A stretch of DNA of 64,000 nt from Periweissella cryptocerci (GTDB lineage Bacteria; Bacillota; Bacilli; Lactobacillales; Lactobacillaceae), in the NCBI RefSeq assembly GCF_004358325.1, contig NZ_CP037940.1, forward strand, positions 248,001-312,000, in the 5' to 3' direction. The first letter of the stretch is position 1; each line of letters begins with the position of its first letter. The notes below the pieces were generated by a model that was not told where the DNA came from, did not search any database, and saw nothing but the letters and a program-made list of their open reading frames with translations. Positions 52,279 to 60,815 of this stretch are shown in pieces. The translations under genes were made by a program, and so were the position numbers.

Positions 52279-54798
52279 TTAATTTTGTTTCCGACGCTTG
52301 ATACCGAATAAACCAAGGAGGCCCAACATTGCCAAACCAATTACAGAAAGCACCGTATTTTCAGCTGAATCACCAGTTTGTGGTAAACGTTTTGCCGTAG
52401 TTGTAGCACCAGTTGCAAGGTGAATCGTAGCTTGCTTTTGTGGTGTTGTCGTCGCTACTTGGACCACTTTTGGCGTCTTAGCTGCAACATGTTTTACTGG
52501 CGTTTTCTTTGTTTGTTTCGTAGGCGTTACCTTAAGTGGCGTTAAAGTAACAATAGTCTTTTCCCAGCTGTAATGTAACTTTTGCCCAACAGCTTCGGTA
52601 CTAAATTGATATAATTTTTCTTCGTGTGATTGTGGCAAGCTATATTGGAAGATATCTTCTTGGTGGCTTGCTGGCAATTCATAACGATAAAGTTGTTCTT
52701 GGTGTGATGCTGGTAATTCGTATGAGTACAATTGTTCCTCATGTGATGCTGCTCGGTCATACGTATAAAGCTGTTCTTGGTGTGATGCTGCCAAATCATA
52801 CGTATAGAGCTGTTCTTGGTGTGACGCTGCTCGGTCGTAAGTATACACTTGTTCTTGGTGGCTGTTATGAATCTTATAACCATATGATTGGACGTTTTGT
52901 GTTCCTTCATAAGTGTAGCTAATGTTGTTATCAGTCCATGAATATTGCGTTGCGTCATATGTGTAACCTTGGGCAGCATAATAGATCGGAGTGTCATCAA
53001 AATAGAACTTGTTCCATGTGTAAATCGTAGCACCCTTATCATCGGTTTTACCCGTTGGCGTAACCGTCATGTACAAGTATTTAACTGAGCTGCTAACACC
53101 CTTCATTGCAGGATAGTCGCTAATCTTAGTCCGGTATACCAAAACACCCTTGTCCGCATCAGCTTTAAGTTCATCACTTGAAATGTGGTCATCACCAGTC
53201 GTAATTTGTGAGAATTTAAATTGGCCAACAGCCCAACCTAAAATACCGCCATTAGTTTTACCGCTATTAGTGAATTGGTACCAAGTGTTCAATGTACCAG
53301 TACCATTGTTTACGTTATCTTGAACACTATCTAGTTCACTTTTACCATTTTCTGACTTGATTAATTGGTAAACCGTGCCAGTTTTTGGATCAGTGTAAGT
53401 CATTTTACTTAAATCAACACCCTTACTATCAGCTTTGAGCGTTAAAGTACTCTTGTTAGTGTCTAAGGCATAAACGATTTGTACATTCTTAGCATCCGCT
53501 GGGATATCTTTTGTATCCTTAACTAATTTACTTGGTGTCGTTGAACTTGTAACTGTATAACCTGCTTTAGTTGCAGCATCTGCAACACTCTTATCAGTTG
53601 TTGTGTGATTAGTACCATTAACATTTTTGATTACAGTTGCACCGAGATTTTTAGCAATTTGACGATTGTCAGCATTATCAGCAACACCGGTAACAGTAAC
53701 TGGTACCTTGATTGTCACTGTTTTATCACCATCAACAAATGAATCCGCGCCGGCTGGCAAGTCTTTTTCAGCAACGCCAGTAACAATTGTATCAGGATCT
53801 TTTACAGTCACTGTCTTGCCATCGATTTCGTGCACATTAATAGCACCATCTTTCACTTCTGCATCGGCAATTTGATCCTTGGTAATTTCCACGCCTGATG
53901 CAACATCTGGATCTTTTACGGTCACTGTCTTACCATCGATTTCGTGCACATTAATAGCACCATCATTGGCTTCTGCATCGGCAATTTGATCCTTAGTAAT
54001 TTCCACGCCTGATGCGACATCTGGATCTTTTACGGTCACTGTCTTACCATCGATTTCGTGCACATTAATAGCACCATCATTGGCTTCTGCATCGGCAATT
54101 TGATCCTTGGTAATTTCCACACCTGATGCGACATCTGGATCTTTTACCGTGATAGTTGCACCAGGAATAGCTTTGATATTTTCGGCACCATTAGCTTCAG
54201 CATCAGCAATTTGATCCTTGGTAATTGGTGCATCAATACTTTTGTTAGGGTCTTGCACAGTCACCGTTGCACCAGGAATTGCCGTAATGTTTTCGGCACC
54301 ATTCTTAACAGCATCTTCTAATTGATCCGCTGTCACAGCAACATCGGGTTTCTTATTTGGATCAGTAACCGTTTTTTCACCAGTTTTAGTAACGTTTTGC
54401 GCGTCAGCTGGAATTTCGTCACTAGTTACATCAGTTACAACTTTGTCATCATCTTTTACTGTCTTTGAACCGACTTCAGTGACGTTTTTGGCATCAGCTG
54501 GTACTTTATCAGTAGTAACCACGTCGCTCTTCACAACATCCGTGGTTTCAGTCGCGCTAGTTTTAACGTCGTATCCATCTTTTTTAGCTTGATCAGCAAC
54601 GGCTTTATCATCAGTTTCATGGTGTTCTGTCACAACTTGTTGCGCTACCTTATCAGCAGTTGCAACTTTTTCGTTAGTATTCTTAACTGTGCTGTCGGCA
54701 TGAGCATCAACAGTTGCCGCAACTGCACTGACACTCACCGCTGCCATCGACACCCCCGCCACAGTAACAACATGCTTAACAATATTTTTCTTTTCCAT
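52279..54798 (-). CDS. LPxTG surface protein with 38- and 13-residue tandem repeats (larger paralogue)
   Basis: 839 residues. Signal peptide about 1-34 (VAGVSMAAVSVSAVAATVDA). Modules of ~38 residues (about 125-350) include three almost identical copies of KTVTVKDPDVASGVEITKDQ plus IADAEANDGAINVHEIDG. A ~170-residue domain shared with the neighbour follows (about 440-630; KMTYTDPKTGTVYQL, GGILGWAVGQFKF, VLVYRTKISDYP). Seven to eight 13-residue units, ASHQEQLYTYDRA and variants, occupy about 650-745. The end is LPQTGDSAENTVLSVIG with a helix and KRRKQN. AAGGGGAT precedes the ATG. Probably duplicated from or into 49308-51371. Confidence 0.87.
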   Translation of the reverse strand: MEKKNIVKHVVTVAGVSMAAVSVSAVAATVDAHADSTVKNTNEKVATADKVAQQVVTEHHETDDKAVADQAKKDGYDVKTSATETTDVVKSDVVTTDKVPADAKNVTEVGSKTVKDDDKVVTDVTSDEIPADAQNVTKTGEKTVTDPNKKPDVAVTADQLEDAVKNGAENITAIPGATVTVQDPNKSIDAPITKDQIADAEANGAENIKAIPGATITVKDPDVASGVEITKDQIADAEANDGAINVHEIDGKTVTVKDPDVASGVEITKDQIADAEANDGAINVHEIDGKTVTVKDPDVASGVEITKDQIADAEVKDGAINVHEIDGKTVTVKDPDTIVTGVAEKDLPAGADSFVDGDKTVTIKVPVTVTGVADNADNRQIAKNLGATVIKNVNGTNHTTTDKSVADAATKAGYTVTSSTTPSKLVKDTKDIPADAKNVQIVYALDTNKSTLTLKADSKGVDLSKMTYTDPKTGTVYQLIKSENGKSELDSVQDNVNNGTGTLNTWYQFTNSGKTNGGILGWAVGQFKFSQITTGDDHISSDELKADADKGVLVYRTKISDYPAMKGVSSSVKYLYMTVTPTGKTDDKGATIYTWNKFYFDDTPIYYAAQGYTYDATQYSWTDNNISYTYEGTQNVQSYGYKIHNSHQEQVYTYDRAASHQEQLYTYDLAASHQEQLYTYDRAASHEEQLYSYELPASHQEQLYRYELPASHQEDIFQYSLPQSHEEKLYQFSTEAVGQKLHYSWEKTIVTLTPLKVTPTKQTKKTPVKHVAAKTPKVVQVATTTPQKQATIHLATGATTTAKRLPQTGDSAENTVLSVIGLAMLGLLGLFGIKRRKQN
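52650..52860 (-). repeat. 39-bp tandem repeats encoding the SH(Q/E)E units
   Basis: TGGTGTGATGCTGCTCGGTC-type units recur about every 39 bases, giving the 13-residue repeat of the encoded protein. Units nearest the wall anchor are more diverged (QSHEEKLYQF). Confidence 0.8.
53797..54140 (-). repeat. 114-bp tandem repeats inside the surface protein gene
   Basis: Three consecutive units of 114 bp, nearly identical at DNA level (for example GGATCTTTTACGGTCACTGT recurs about every 114 bases at 53797, 53911 and 54025). More diverged units continue to about 54330. The near-identity indicates recent duplication or homogenisation and likely length variation between strains. Confidence 0.9.
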
Positions 54799-55670
54799 AG
54801 TAAATTAATCCCCTTTTTATGTAGCGGTTCCGTCCATCCCTAAACATCCCCAGCCATTTCCTTATACAAAGATAATTAATGGATGATTATAAATAAGTAA
54901 ACGTTTTTATTTAACACATTACTTATAGTTATCACATTACTACCTTTTTCCTTGTATACAATTTAACATATCTATAATATTTATCAAGCATTTATCAAAA
55001 TTTGTATCAAGTTCATAGAAAAAACTAATGAAACCCTTTACAACAAATAATAGTTATTCAATACAACGATAACCTATCCAATCCAGTAATATGTAAGGGC
55101 CATTAAATACAACCGTTAGCTAAAATAAATAATTTTGTGTAAATTTAACGGGCATTTTTTAGCATGTAAATCTTCTTTGCGTATGCTCATAAACTCACAT
55201 AAGTTAAGCAACATCGCTCCGCACTATAGCTGTTTGCAGAAGCCCTTTTTGCACTCATACTTATTATTTATCAGTAATTCCCCAACTTTCGAACATTACA
55301 CATAGTTCTTCTGAGTTAACACGCGTAATTCCGGTAAAAATAATGGTATTTTTACGCCCACTCTCCTTCTGATTACGTTATGCGGGCAGCGGATTTTGTG
55401 AAATATTAACAAACTTGCAAAATGAATGCATTATTCATAGGAAGAAATTGCATTATGTTTAAGTATCGTTAGTATGAAATTCGGGGTTCCCGTTTGTTAG
55501 CTCGGGTAAACGACAATGCTTTTTTAAATACATTCATCATTCTTTAATTATCTTCACTAAATTATCTCTTTTTTAATTCTCACGGCAAATAACCCCTAAA
55601 CGCAACAAATTTGTTAATGTTCACTTTCAACGTCGCTAATGCACTTGAAATTGTGATAACAAACCCCATT
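54799..55670. other. Large AT-rich intergenic region
   Basis: About 870 bases upstream of the surface protein gene. No gene, repeat copy or strong hairpin was seen. It probably contains the long, AT-rich promoter region of the adhesin. Confidence 0.35.
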
Positions 55671-55680
55671 AAATACAAAA

Positions 55681-55718
55681 AGAAGCCATTTCTCAGATTA
55701 TTCTAAGAAATAGCTTCT
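55681..55718 (-). terminator. Terminator of the phosphoesterase gene
   Basis: AGAAGCCATTTCT (55681-55693) and AGAAATAGCTTCT (55706-55718), one mismatch; T-run on the minus strand. Confidence 0.85.
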
Positions 55719-55735
55719 ATATAAAGGTACTTAAT

Positions 55736-56887
55736 TTAACGTTGTTTAAAATTCACATTAATTACAGCAATCTCGCTATCGGAACCAATCCGCATTGGTG
55801 GGCCCCAAGTACCAACTCCCGATGTAACAACCATTTGCGGTGCTTTTTTATTTTCGCGATAGTAACCATACGCGGCTGGATACATTTGTTTAACAATCCA
55901 ATTTCCCGGCCACAATTGTCCATTATGCGTATGCCCACTTAATACTAGTGTGTTTGTTTGTCCGTCATAATCGTGATAATTGCTTGGTTGGTGATCCATC
56001 ACGATTGTTGGTAAATCGTTTTTAGCCCTAGTTAACGTTTGCAACATCTGCCGCTTAGGTACGTCATTATAAATTGGTCGTGAATCCCGGCGCCCAGCTA
56101 AGATAAACTCATCAGCCACTTGTTGCTCATTATCACGTAACAATTTAACATTACCTTGTGCCAAAGTCTGTAAGAATAAATTAAAGTCCTTACCACTATC
56201 ATGGTTACCTAAGCTTGCATAAACACCATCGTTGGCTTTAAATTGACGTAATATTGATGCCGTTTTCTGTGGCTGATTAAGTGCCGCATCATTACCATCG
56301 AACACATCGCCCGCAATCAAAATGACATCCGGCTTGGTCTCATTAACTTGTTTAACAATTCTAGCTAAATGTTGATTACCCGTTACGTACCCGATATGCA
56401 AATCACTGATGAGCGTAATTCGTAGCGGCTTGGCATGCACTTGGGCAGTTGTTAGTGTCACATTATAGTCTTTTTGCTCAATCGTTTGCGCGTGGATTAA
56501 ACCGTATCCCGTTACCAAAACTGTAATGACCACTGCTAACAGTCCACTATATTTCAACACTTGCCGTTGCTGACTTTTTTGACGCCAAATTAATTTCTGC
56601 GCTAGCCACGCCAACAAGCCCACTAGATTTGTAAATAGCACTAGATACAGTAGCACACCAAGGAGTGCAAGAAAAATGACCACCACTTGTCGGCCGACTG
56701 CTGAGTTCGGATCACGAAACAACGTAAAGCCCAAAACAATCCCCAGTACTACGACGACATAAATACTATTAAACAGCCAGCGCTTCACTTGTGACCACCA
56801 AACTGTAGCCCATTTTCGTAATAATCGCCCAGTATTCGTCAATGCGACGACTAACACGGCGATTGGAATTAACATCAATAACCACAT
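55736..56887 (-). CDS. Membrane-bound metallophosphoesterase (YkuE/YaeI-like)
   Basis: 383 residues. Four hydrophobic helices (about 3-20, 38-55, 68-95, 115-135) anchor a calcineurin-like domain (about 150-383). Metal-site motifs are ISDLHIGYVTG (about 160), AGDVFDGND, LGNHDSGKD, and SGHTHNGQLWPGN near 318. Relatives such as YaeI hydrolyse UDP-diacylglucosamine or other phosphoesters; substrate here unknown. AAGGAGATGAGACAAA precedes the ATG. Monocistronic, terminator at 55681. Confidence 0.88.
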   Translation of the reverse strand: MWLLMLIPIAVLVVALTNTGRLLRKWATVWWSQVKRWLFNSIYVVVVLGIVLGFTLFRDPNSAVGRQVVVIFLALLGVLLYLVLFTNLVGLLAWLAQKLIWRQKSQQRQVLKYSGLLAVVITVLVTGYGLIHAQTIEQKDYNVTLTTAQVHAKPLRITLISDLHIGYVTGNQHLARIVKQVNETKPDVILIAGDVFDGNDAALNQPQKTASILRQFKANDGVYASLGNHDSGKDFNLFLQTLAQGNVKLLRDNEQQVADEFILAGRRDSRPIYNDVPKRQMLQTLTRAKNDLPTIVMDHQPSNYHDYDGQTNTLVLSGHTHNGQLWPGNWIVKQMYPAAYGYYRENKKAPQMVVTSGVGTWGPPMRIGSDSEIAVINVNFKQR

Positions 56888-57040
56888 TTTGTCTCATCTC
56901 CTTTTTCATCAAACTCGTTACCAAGTTTTTACATTTTTTAATTTCATATACCATGGACAATCGTTTCCGCCACATTAATCATTTAATAACTTAATTTTAA
57001 CATACTCATAATTTTCAACTGAGCAGTACTACTCAAAAAA

Positions 57041-57077
57041 AACAGCATCATTCCCTAAGCATTGAGAACGCTGCTGT
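57041..57077 (-). terminator. Terminator of the thiolase gene
   Basis: AACAGCATCATTCC (57041-57054) pairs with AGAACGCTGCTGTT (57064-57077) with mismatches; T8 on the minus strand. Confidence 0.75.
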
Positions 57078-57109
57078 TATACCATTCATACTTTTGTCCA
57101 AATTTAGAT

Positions 57110-58297
57110 TTAGATGCGCTTAACCAAGGTTGCGACACCCATGCCACCACCAACGCATAAGGTTGCGACACCCAATTGCTTATCGGTGCGCTTCATATTA
57201 TGAATTAAAGTTACTAAGATGCGTGCTCCGGAGGCACCTAATGGATGTCCCAAGGCAATCGCCCCACCGTTAATGTTGACTTTCGCGGGATCCACACCCA
57301 ATTCAGCAACAACTGGTACTGCTTGGGCTGCAAAAGCTTCGTTGATTTCGAACAAATCAATATCATCAACTGCCAAATCGGTCTTTGCTAACAACTTTTC
57401 GGTCGCTTTAATTGGTCCCAAGCCCATAATATTAGGGTCGAGTCCAATCAAAGTTGATGCTTCCCATTCAACCAAAGGTGTCAAGCCGAGTTCTGCTGCT
57501 TTATCAGCCGACATTAAGACGACTGCCGCTGCCCCATCATTTAAACCAGCAGCATTACCAGCAGTAACCACACCGTCTTCAATAAATGCAGGCTTTAACT
57601 TTGCCATCTTTTCAAGTTCCACATTTCGCCGTGGTGCTTCATCTTGCGTAATCGCTTCGCCACGTGTCGCTTTTGCTCGTGATGGCACTGCCACGATTTC
57701 ATCGGCAAAAAGATTATTGTCGATTGCATTAATGGCTTTATTTTGACTGTTCAACGCAAATTCATCAAAATCCGTCCGGGTGAAATCAAACATTTTGGCG
57801 ACATTTTCTGCTGTGTGGCCCATTTGAATATCAGAGTACGCATCATTTAACCCATCGGCCAAAATCACATCTTCAAACGCACCATTGCCAAATTTATAAC
57901 CAAAACGCGCATTGCGTACTAAAAATGGTGCACTTGACATGCTTTCCATCCCCCCAGCAACCACAATATCGGCATCTCCAAGTAAAATGCTTTTAGCAGC
58001 AAGATTAATACTTTCAAGACCTGATGCGCAGACAACATTTACTGTCGTTGCGGGAACCGTAACTGGAATTCCCGCGCCAATTGCTGCTTGGCGTGCGGGA
58101 TTTTGACCACCACCGGCTTGTAAGACATTCCCCATGTAGACTTCTTCAATCAATTCAGGAGCAACGCCAGCATTGTCCAAGGCCGCTTCAATCGCAATAC
58201 TTCCAAGCTCAGTAGCCGAATAATCTTTGAATTGACCACCAAGTTTACCAATTGGTGTCCGCATCGCACTAACAATCACTACCTTATTTAATTCCAT
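57110..58297 (-). CDS. Acetyl-CoA C-acetyltransferase (thiolase)
   Basis: 395 residues. It condenses two acetyl-CoA to acetoacetyl-CoA. Catalytic residues are visible: nucleophile Cys in NVVCASGLESI (about 88), His in LGHPLGASGAR (about 350), and Cys in ATLCVGGGMG (about 380). In lactic acid bacteria this is normally the first step of the mevalonate route to isoprenoids. GGGG precedes the ATG by a longer spacer, so initiation may be modest. No other mevalonate gene lies nearby. Confidence 0.93.
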   Translation of the reverse strand: MELNKVVIVSAMRTPIGKLGGQFKDYSATELGSIAIEAALDNAGVAPELIEEVYMGNVLQAGGGQNPARQAAIGAGIPVTVPATTVNVVCASGLESINLAAKSILLGDADIVVAGGMESMSSAPFLVRNARFGYKFGNGAFEDVILADGLNDAYSDIQMGHTAENVAKMFDFTRTDFDEFALNSQNKAINAIDNNLFADEIVAVPSRAKATRGEAITQDEAPRRNVELEKMAKLKPAFIEDGVVTAGNAAGLNDGAAAVVLMSADKAAELGLTPLVEWEASTLIGLDPNIMGLGPIKATEKLLAKTDLAVDDIDLFEINEAFAAQAVPVVAELGVDPAKVNINGGAIALGHPLGASGARILVTLIHNMKRTDKQLGVATLCVGGGMGVATLVKRI

Positions 58298-58442
58298 TTT
58301 TTATATACCCCGCTGTCCTTGTCTATGACAGTTGCCTTCAATAAATTCACTAACTTTTTGTAGCTACTCCGTTATCTATTTTATCATACTTAATTTTGAC
58401 TGCAATCATCTGTCTAACCCGTCACTTTTTGCGGTCAAAAAA

Positions 58443-58478
58443 CAGCGTCTTAACCACCCATTAGTAGTTAGGACGCTG
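58443..58478 (-). terminator. Terminator between the dipeptidase and thiolase genes
   Basis: CAGCGTCTTAAC (58443-58454) and GTTAGGACGCTG (58467-58478), with T6 on the minus strand. Confidence 0.8.
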
Positions 58479-58498
58479 GTATCATATTACTTGTTTAG

Positions 58499-58636
58499 TT
58501 ACTCAATACCTGTACCCTTGCAAAATAGTGGCCATCTAGATCTGGAAAAATAAGTGATAGTTGTTCACCCATCTCCATAATATTCCAACTACAAGCATTA
58601 ATGATGGCGTCACCCTCGCAGCTGCAGATAAATACT
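58499..58636 (-). pseudogene. Possible gene remnant or very small gene (about 45 codons)
   Basis: One minus-strand frame from about 58636 to TAA at 58499 reads KVFICSCEGDAIIN, then WNIMEMGEQLSLIF and DGHYFARVQVLSN. This is protein-like in composition with two Cys near the start, but no ATG/GTG with a ribosome binding site begins it; only ATT/ATA codons or internal ATGs are available. It lies between the pepD stop and its terminator. It may be a decayed gene; family not recognised. Confidence 0.3.
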
Positions 58637-58653
58637 TTTATAATGAAAGCATT

Positions 58654-60084
58654 TTACAAATTCATGTCTTGCTTAAAATTCAATGGTGACAAGTCGGTAG
58701 CTGTGGTAATTAATTCCGCTGCCAACTTTTGGTACTCAGCTAAGGCTAGTTTTGCATTGGCATTGCTTTGTGCGGTCAAGTATTCAATCAGGGTATCCCC
58801 AGTCAATTGACGAGCTTGGCAATCAGCTCTTGCCACATTGGCTGCTAAGATTACATTTAATTTCTTTTGGGTATCTTGTAGCGTCCGACCAAATTGTAAA
58901 TAGTGTGGATCAACAAGCACACCCACAAGTTTAAAAATCCAGTATGCAGATTGAGGGTGATATTTTTCAGTGGCGAGTTGATATTCCGCTGGCGTTGTTG
59001 TTGCTCCCGCATAGAATGGTACATAAACTGATTGTGCCGCCACCCCTTGTGCTATCCAGTGAATGCCAGCTACTTCTGTTGGCATGTTGGGCCGAATTTG
59101 TAAAATATGGGATTCTTGCGTCTTCGCTAGACTAACTGGCCGAAATTGGCGTTTTTCTTGTTCGCTTCCCACGCCAATTGGATCAAATGCCGTTCCTTCA
59201 AAGTGCGATGCGAGAAACTGTTGAGCTTCCAACCGTGAAATTTTGCGATTGGCCTTGCGAATAAATGGCATGTCATCACTAGCTGGGACTTGCGCAATTT
59301 CAGGATTAAACATTTGCTGGCCATACCAGACCCGTGGCGTGTTGTAATAGGCATCTGATAAATCATGCGTGCCAAAAATATTCCGCCAGTTAAAGGTTTC
59401 AGGATTAGGATTTAGATGGTTTTGCGAAACTACATCCCGTAAATCAGACTTATATATGAAGTTATCTGCATCGTCGAAATCAATTTCTTGGATTGCCATT
59501 TGATTAGCCACTACTGCATAGGCATCATCTGGAATCCGTTGTGCAACCCACTGGTGTCCACCGGCAGATTCAAAATACCAGACTTCTTCACGATCACTAA
59601 AGAGTACGCCATTCGATTCGCACGTTCCGTATTCTTCGATAATCATACCCAACCGACGCACACCTTCACGTGCTGATTGGACGTATGGCAATACTACGGT
59701 CACCATAGCTTCTTCACCAATTCCGTCAGTCTCCAATGGATCAACCGCTAATGCGCGTTCGTTAGTATATGTTGATTCAGTTGCACTCATCGCAACGCCA
59801 TATTCATTAATGCCTGCTTCTTCAAACAGGCCAAATTCCTTCGTCCATTCAGGCGTTGCGGTGTACTTGCCACGAACTTTGGGTAATTCCATCGTAAACC
59901 CATTGTCTTTTGAAACAAAAGTTTGTGGTTCAAGGAATTCTTCATGTGGCCGCACAACCAATGCTTTCGCCCACGCGGCCCGTGAATCTTCATTGCGGCC
60001 AATCATCGTTGAGCCATCAATTGATGCGTCCTTCCCAATCAAAATACTGGTACATGCTTTGAAATTAAATGTATTATCCATCAT
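58654..60084 (-). CDS. pepD: C69-family dipeptidase (PepD-like)
   Basis: 476 residues. An Ntn-type hydrolase cleaving dipeptides in the cytoplasm. The N-terminal KACTSILIGKDASIDGSTMI carries the catalytic Cys (about residue 11), exposed after removal of a short propeptide, and IGRNEDS follows. EYGVAMSATESTYTNE and EEYGTCESNGVLFSDREEVW are also family-like. The start has two ATG codons after GTGGGGTAAATGAA; 60084 is used. Lactic acid bacteria usually hold several paralogues. Confidence 0.9.
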   Translation of the reverse strand: MMDNTFNFKACTSILIGKDASIDGSTMIGRNEDSRAAWAKALVVRPHEEFLEPQTFVSKDNGFTMELPKVRGKYTATPEWTKEFGLFEEAGINEYGVAMSATESTYTNERALAVDPLETDGIGEEAMVTVVLPYVQSAREGVRRLGMIIEEYGTCESNGVLFSDREEVWYFESAGGHQWVAQRIPDDAYAVVANQMAIQEIDFDDADNFIYKSDLRDVVSQNHLNPNPETFNWRNIFGTHDLSDAYYNTPRVWYGQQMFNPEIAQVPASDDMPFIRKANRKISRLEAQQFLASHFEGTAFDPIGVGSEQEKRQFRPVSLAKTQESHILQIRPNMPTEVAGIHWIAQGVAAQSVYVPFYAGATTTPAEYQLATEKYHPQSAYWIFKLVGVLVDPHYLQFGRTLQDTQKKLNVILAANVARADCQARQLTGDTLIEYLTAQSNANAKLALAEYQKLAAELITTATDLSPLNFKQDMNL

Positions 60085-60174
60085 TTCATTTACCCCACTT
60101 TTCTTTTTGTTTGCTATTAGTATTATAGCCTATTCAATCGCATCTCTGTGCGTGTAACCGACTCGAAACAAAGC

Positions 60175-60560
60175 GCTAAAATTTTTCTAGTGTGGAATTT
60201 GGATATGCATCTCAGATTGATTCCCACTACGAGGCTGGAACCAGTCTGGACACCGTGATGGAAGACAAGCATTTGAAGCCACAGTGCGGTCTTCAAATGT
60301 TTGCGAAGCTTGGGTTCGCTAACGCGCTAACCATCTTCACAAATCCATAATCAGTAACGAAACCCGTTACTGATTATGCCATCACGGTGCGAGCTAAAGT
60401 CCAGCCTGTTTCCAGCCCCTTCGTTAGTTTGAGTAGGCAGTCTGACTAGTAATATGCCGTAATCCTTGTCGCTGCAAGTTTAGCGGTAATCAATAATTCC
60501 ACGCAGTGGCATCATACATCTCATCATATTTTATAAATTCCACGTCAGACGAAATAGAGC
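60175..60560 (+). repeat. Dispersed element with nested palindromes (E7)
   Basis: 386 bp. The left end GCTAAAATTTTTCTAGTGTG and right end (reverse complement GCTCTATTTCGTCTGACG) are family ends; flanks AACAAAGC/AAAAAAAC agree at 6/8. The centre is nested: GGCTGGAACCAG with CTGTTTCCAGCC; CACCGTGATGG with CCATCACGGTG; inside these AAGCATTTGAAG/CTTCAAATGTTT and TAATCAGTAACG/CGTTACTGATTA. The outer parts match E5/E6; the structured module of E6 is absent. Confidence 0.82.
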
Positions 60561-60563
60561 AAA

Positions 60564-60593
60564 AAAACGCCACTCCATCGGGAATGACGTTTT
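60564..60593 (-). terminator. Terminator, probably of the antiporter gene
   Basis: AAAACGCCACTCC (60564-60576) and GGAATGACGTTTT (60581-60593), with a T7 run on the minus strand. Element E8 now separates it from the antiporter stop. Confidence 0.7.
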
Positions 60594-60622
60594 GTAAGTT
60601 TAATTTAAAAAGTAAAAAAATT

Positions 60623-60781
60623 GTCTCTATTTCTTCTAGCGTGAGATTCTCATTTCTGTACTTTTGTTTAGGGATACTCTCGTACCACGGAATATATCCT
60701 AGTCACTAGTTTGAGTACAGCATGAAATCAGCGATAACTGATTTGCTTGAATCTACACCCTACGTCAGACGGAATAGATTC
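60623..60781 (+). repeat. Short dispersed element, second subtype (E8)
   Basis: 159 bp. Left GTCTCTATTTCTTCTAGCGT, right (reverse complement) GAATCTATTCCGTCTGACGT. The flanks are A7T and A7G, compatible with an 8-bp duplication in an A-tract. An AAATCAG/CTGATTT hairpin lies at about 60726-60745. It matches E9 in inverted orientation. Confidence 0.75.
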
Positions 60782-60815
60782 AAAAAAAGTATCCACAATC
60801 ATGCTAATACAAATT

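Noticed and set aside
53797..54140. Regular repeats as a CRISPR array
   Set aside because: The 114-bp period is in frame, encodes 38 residues of the surface protein and has no unique spacers; no cas gene is present.
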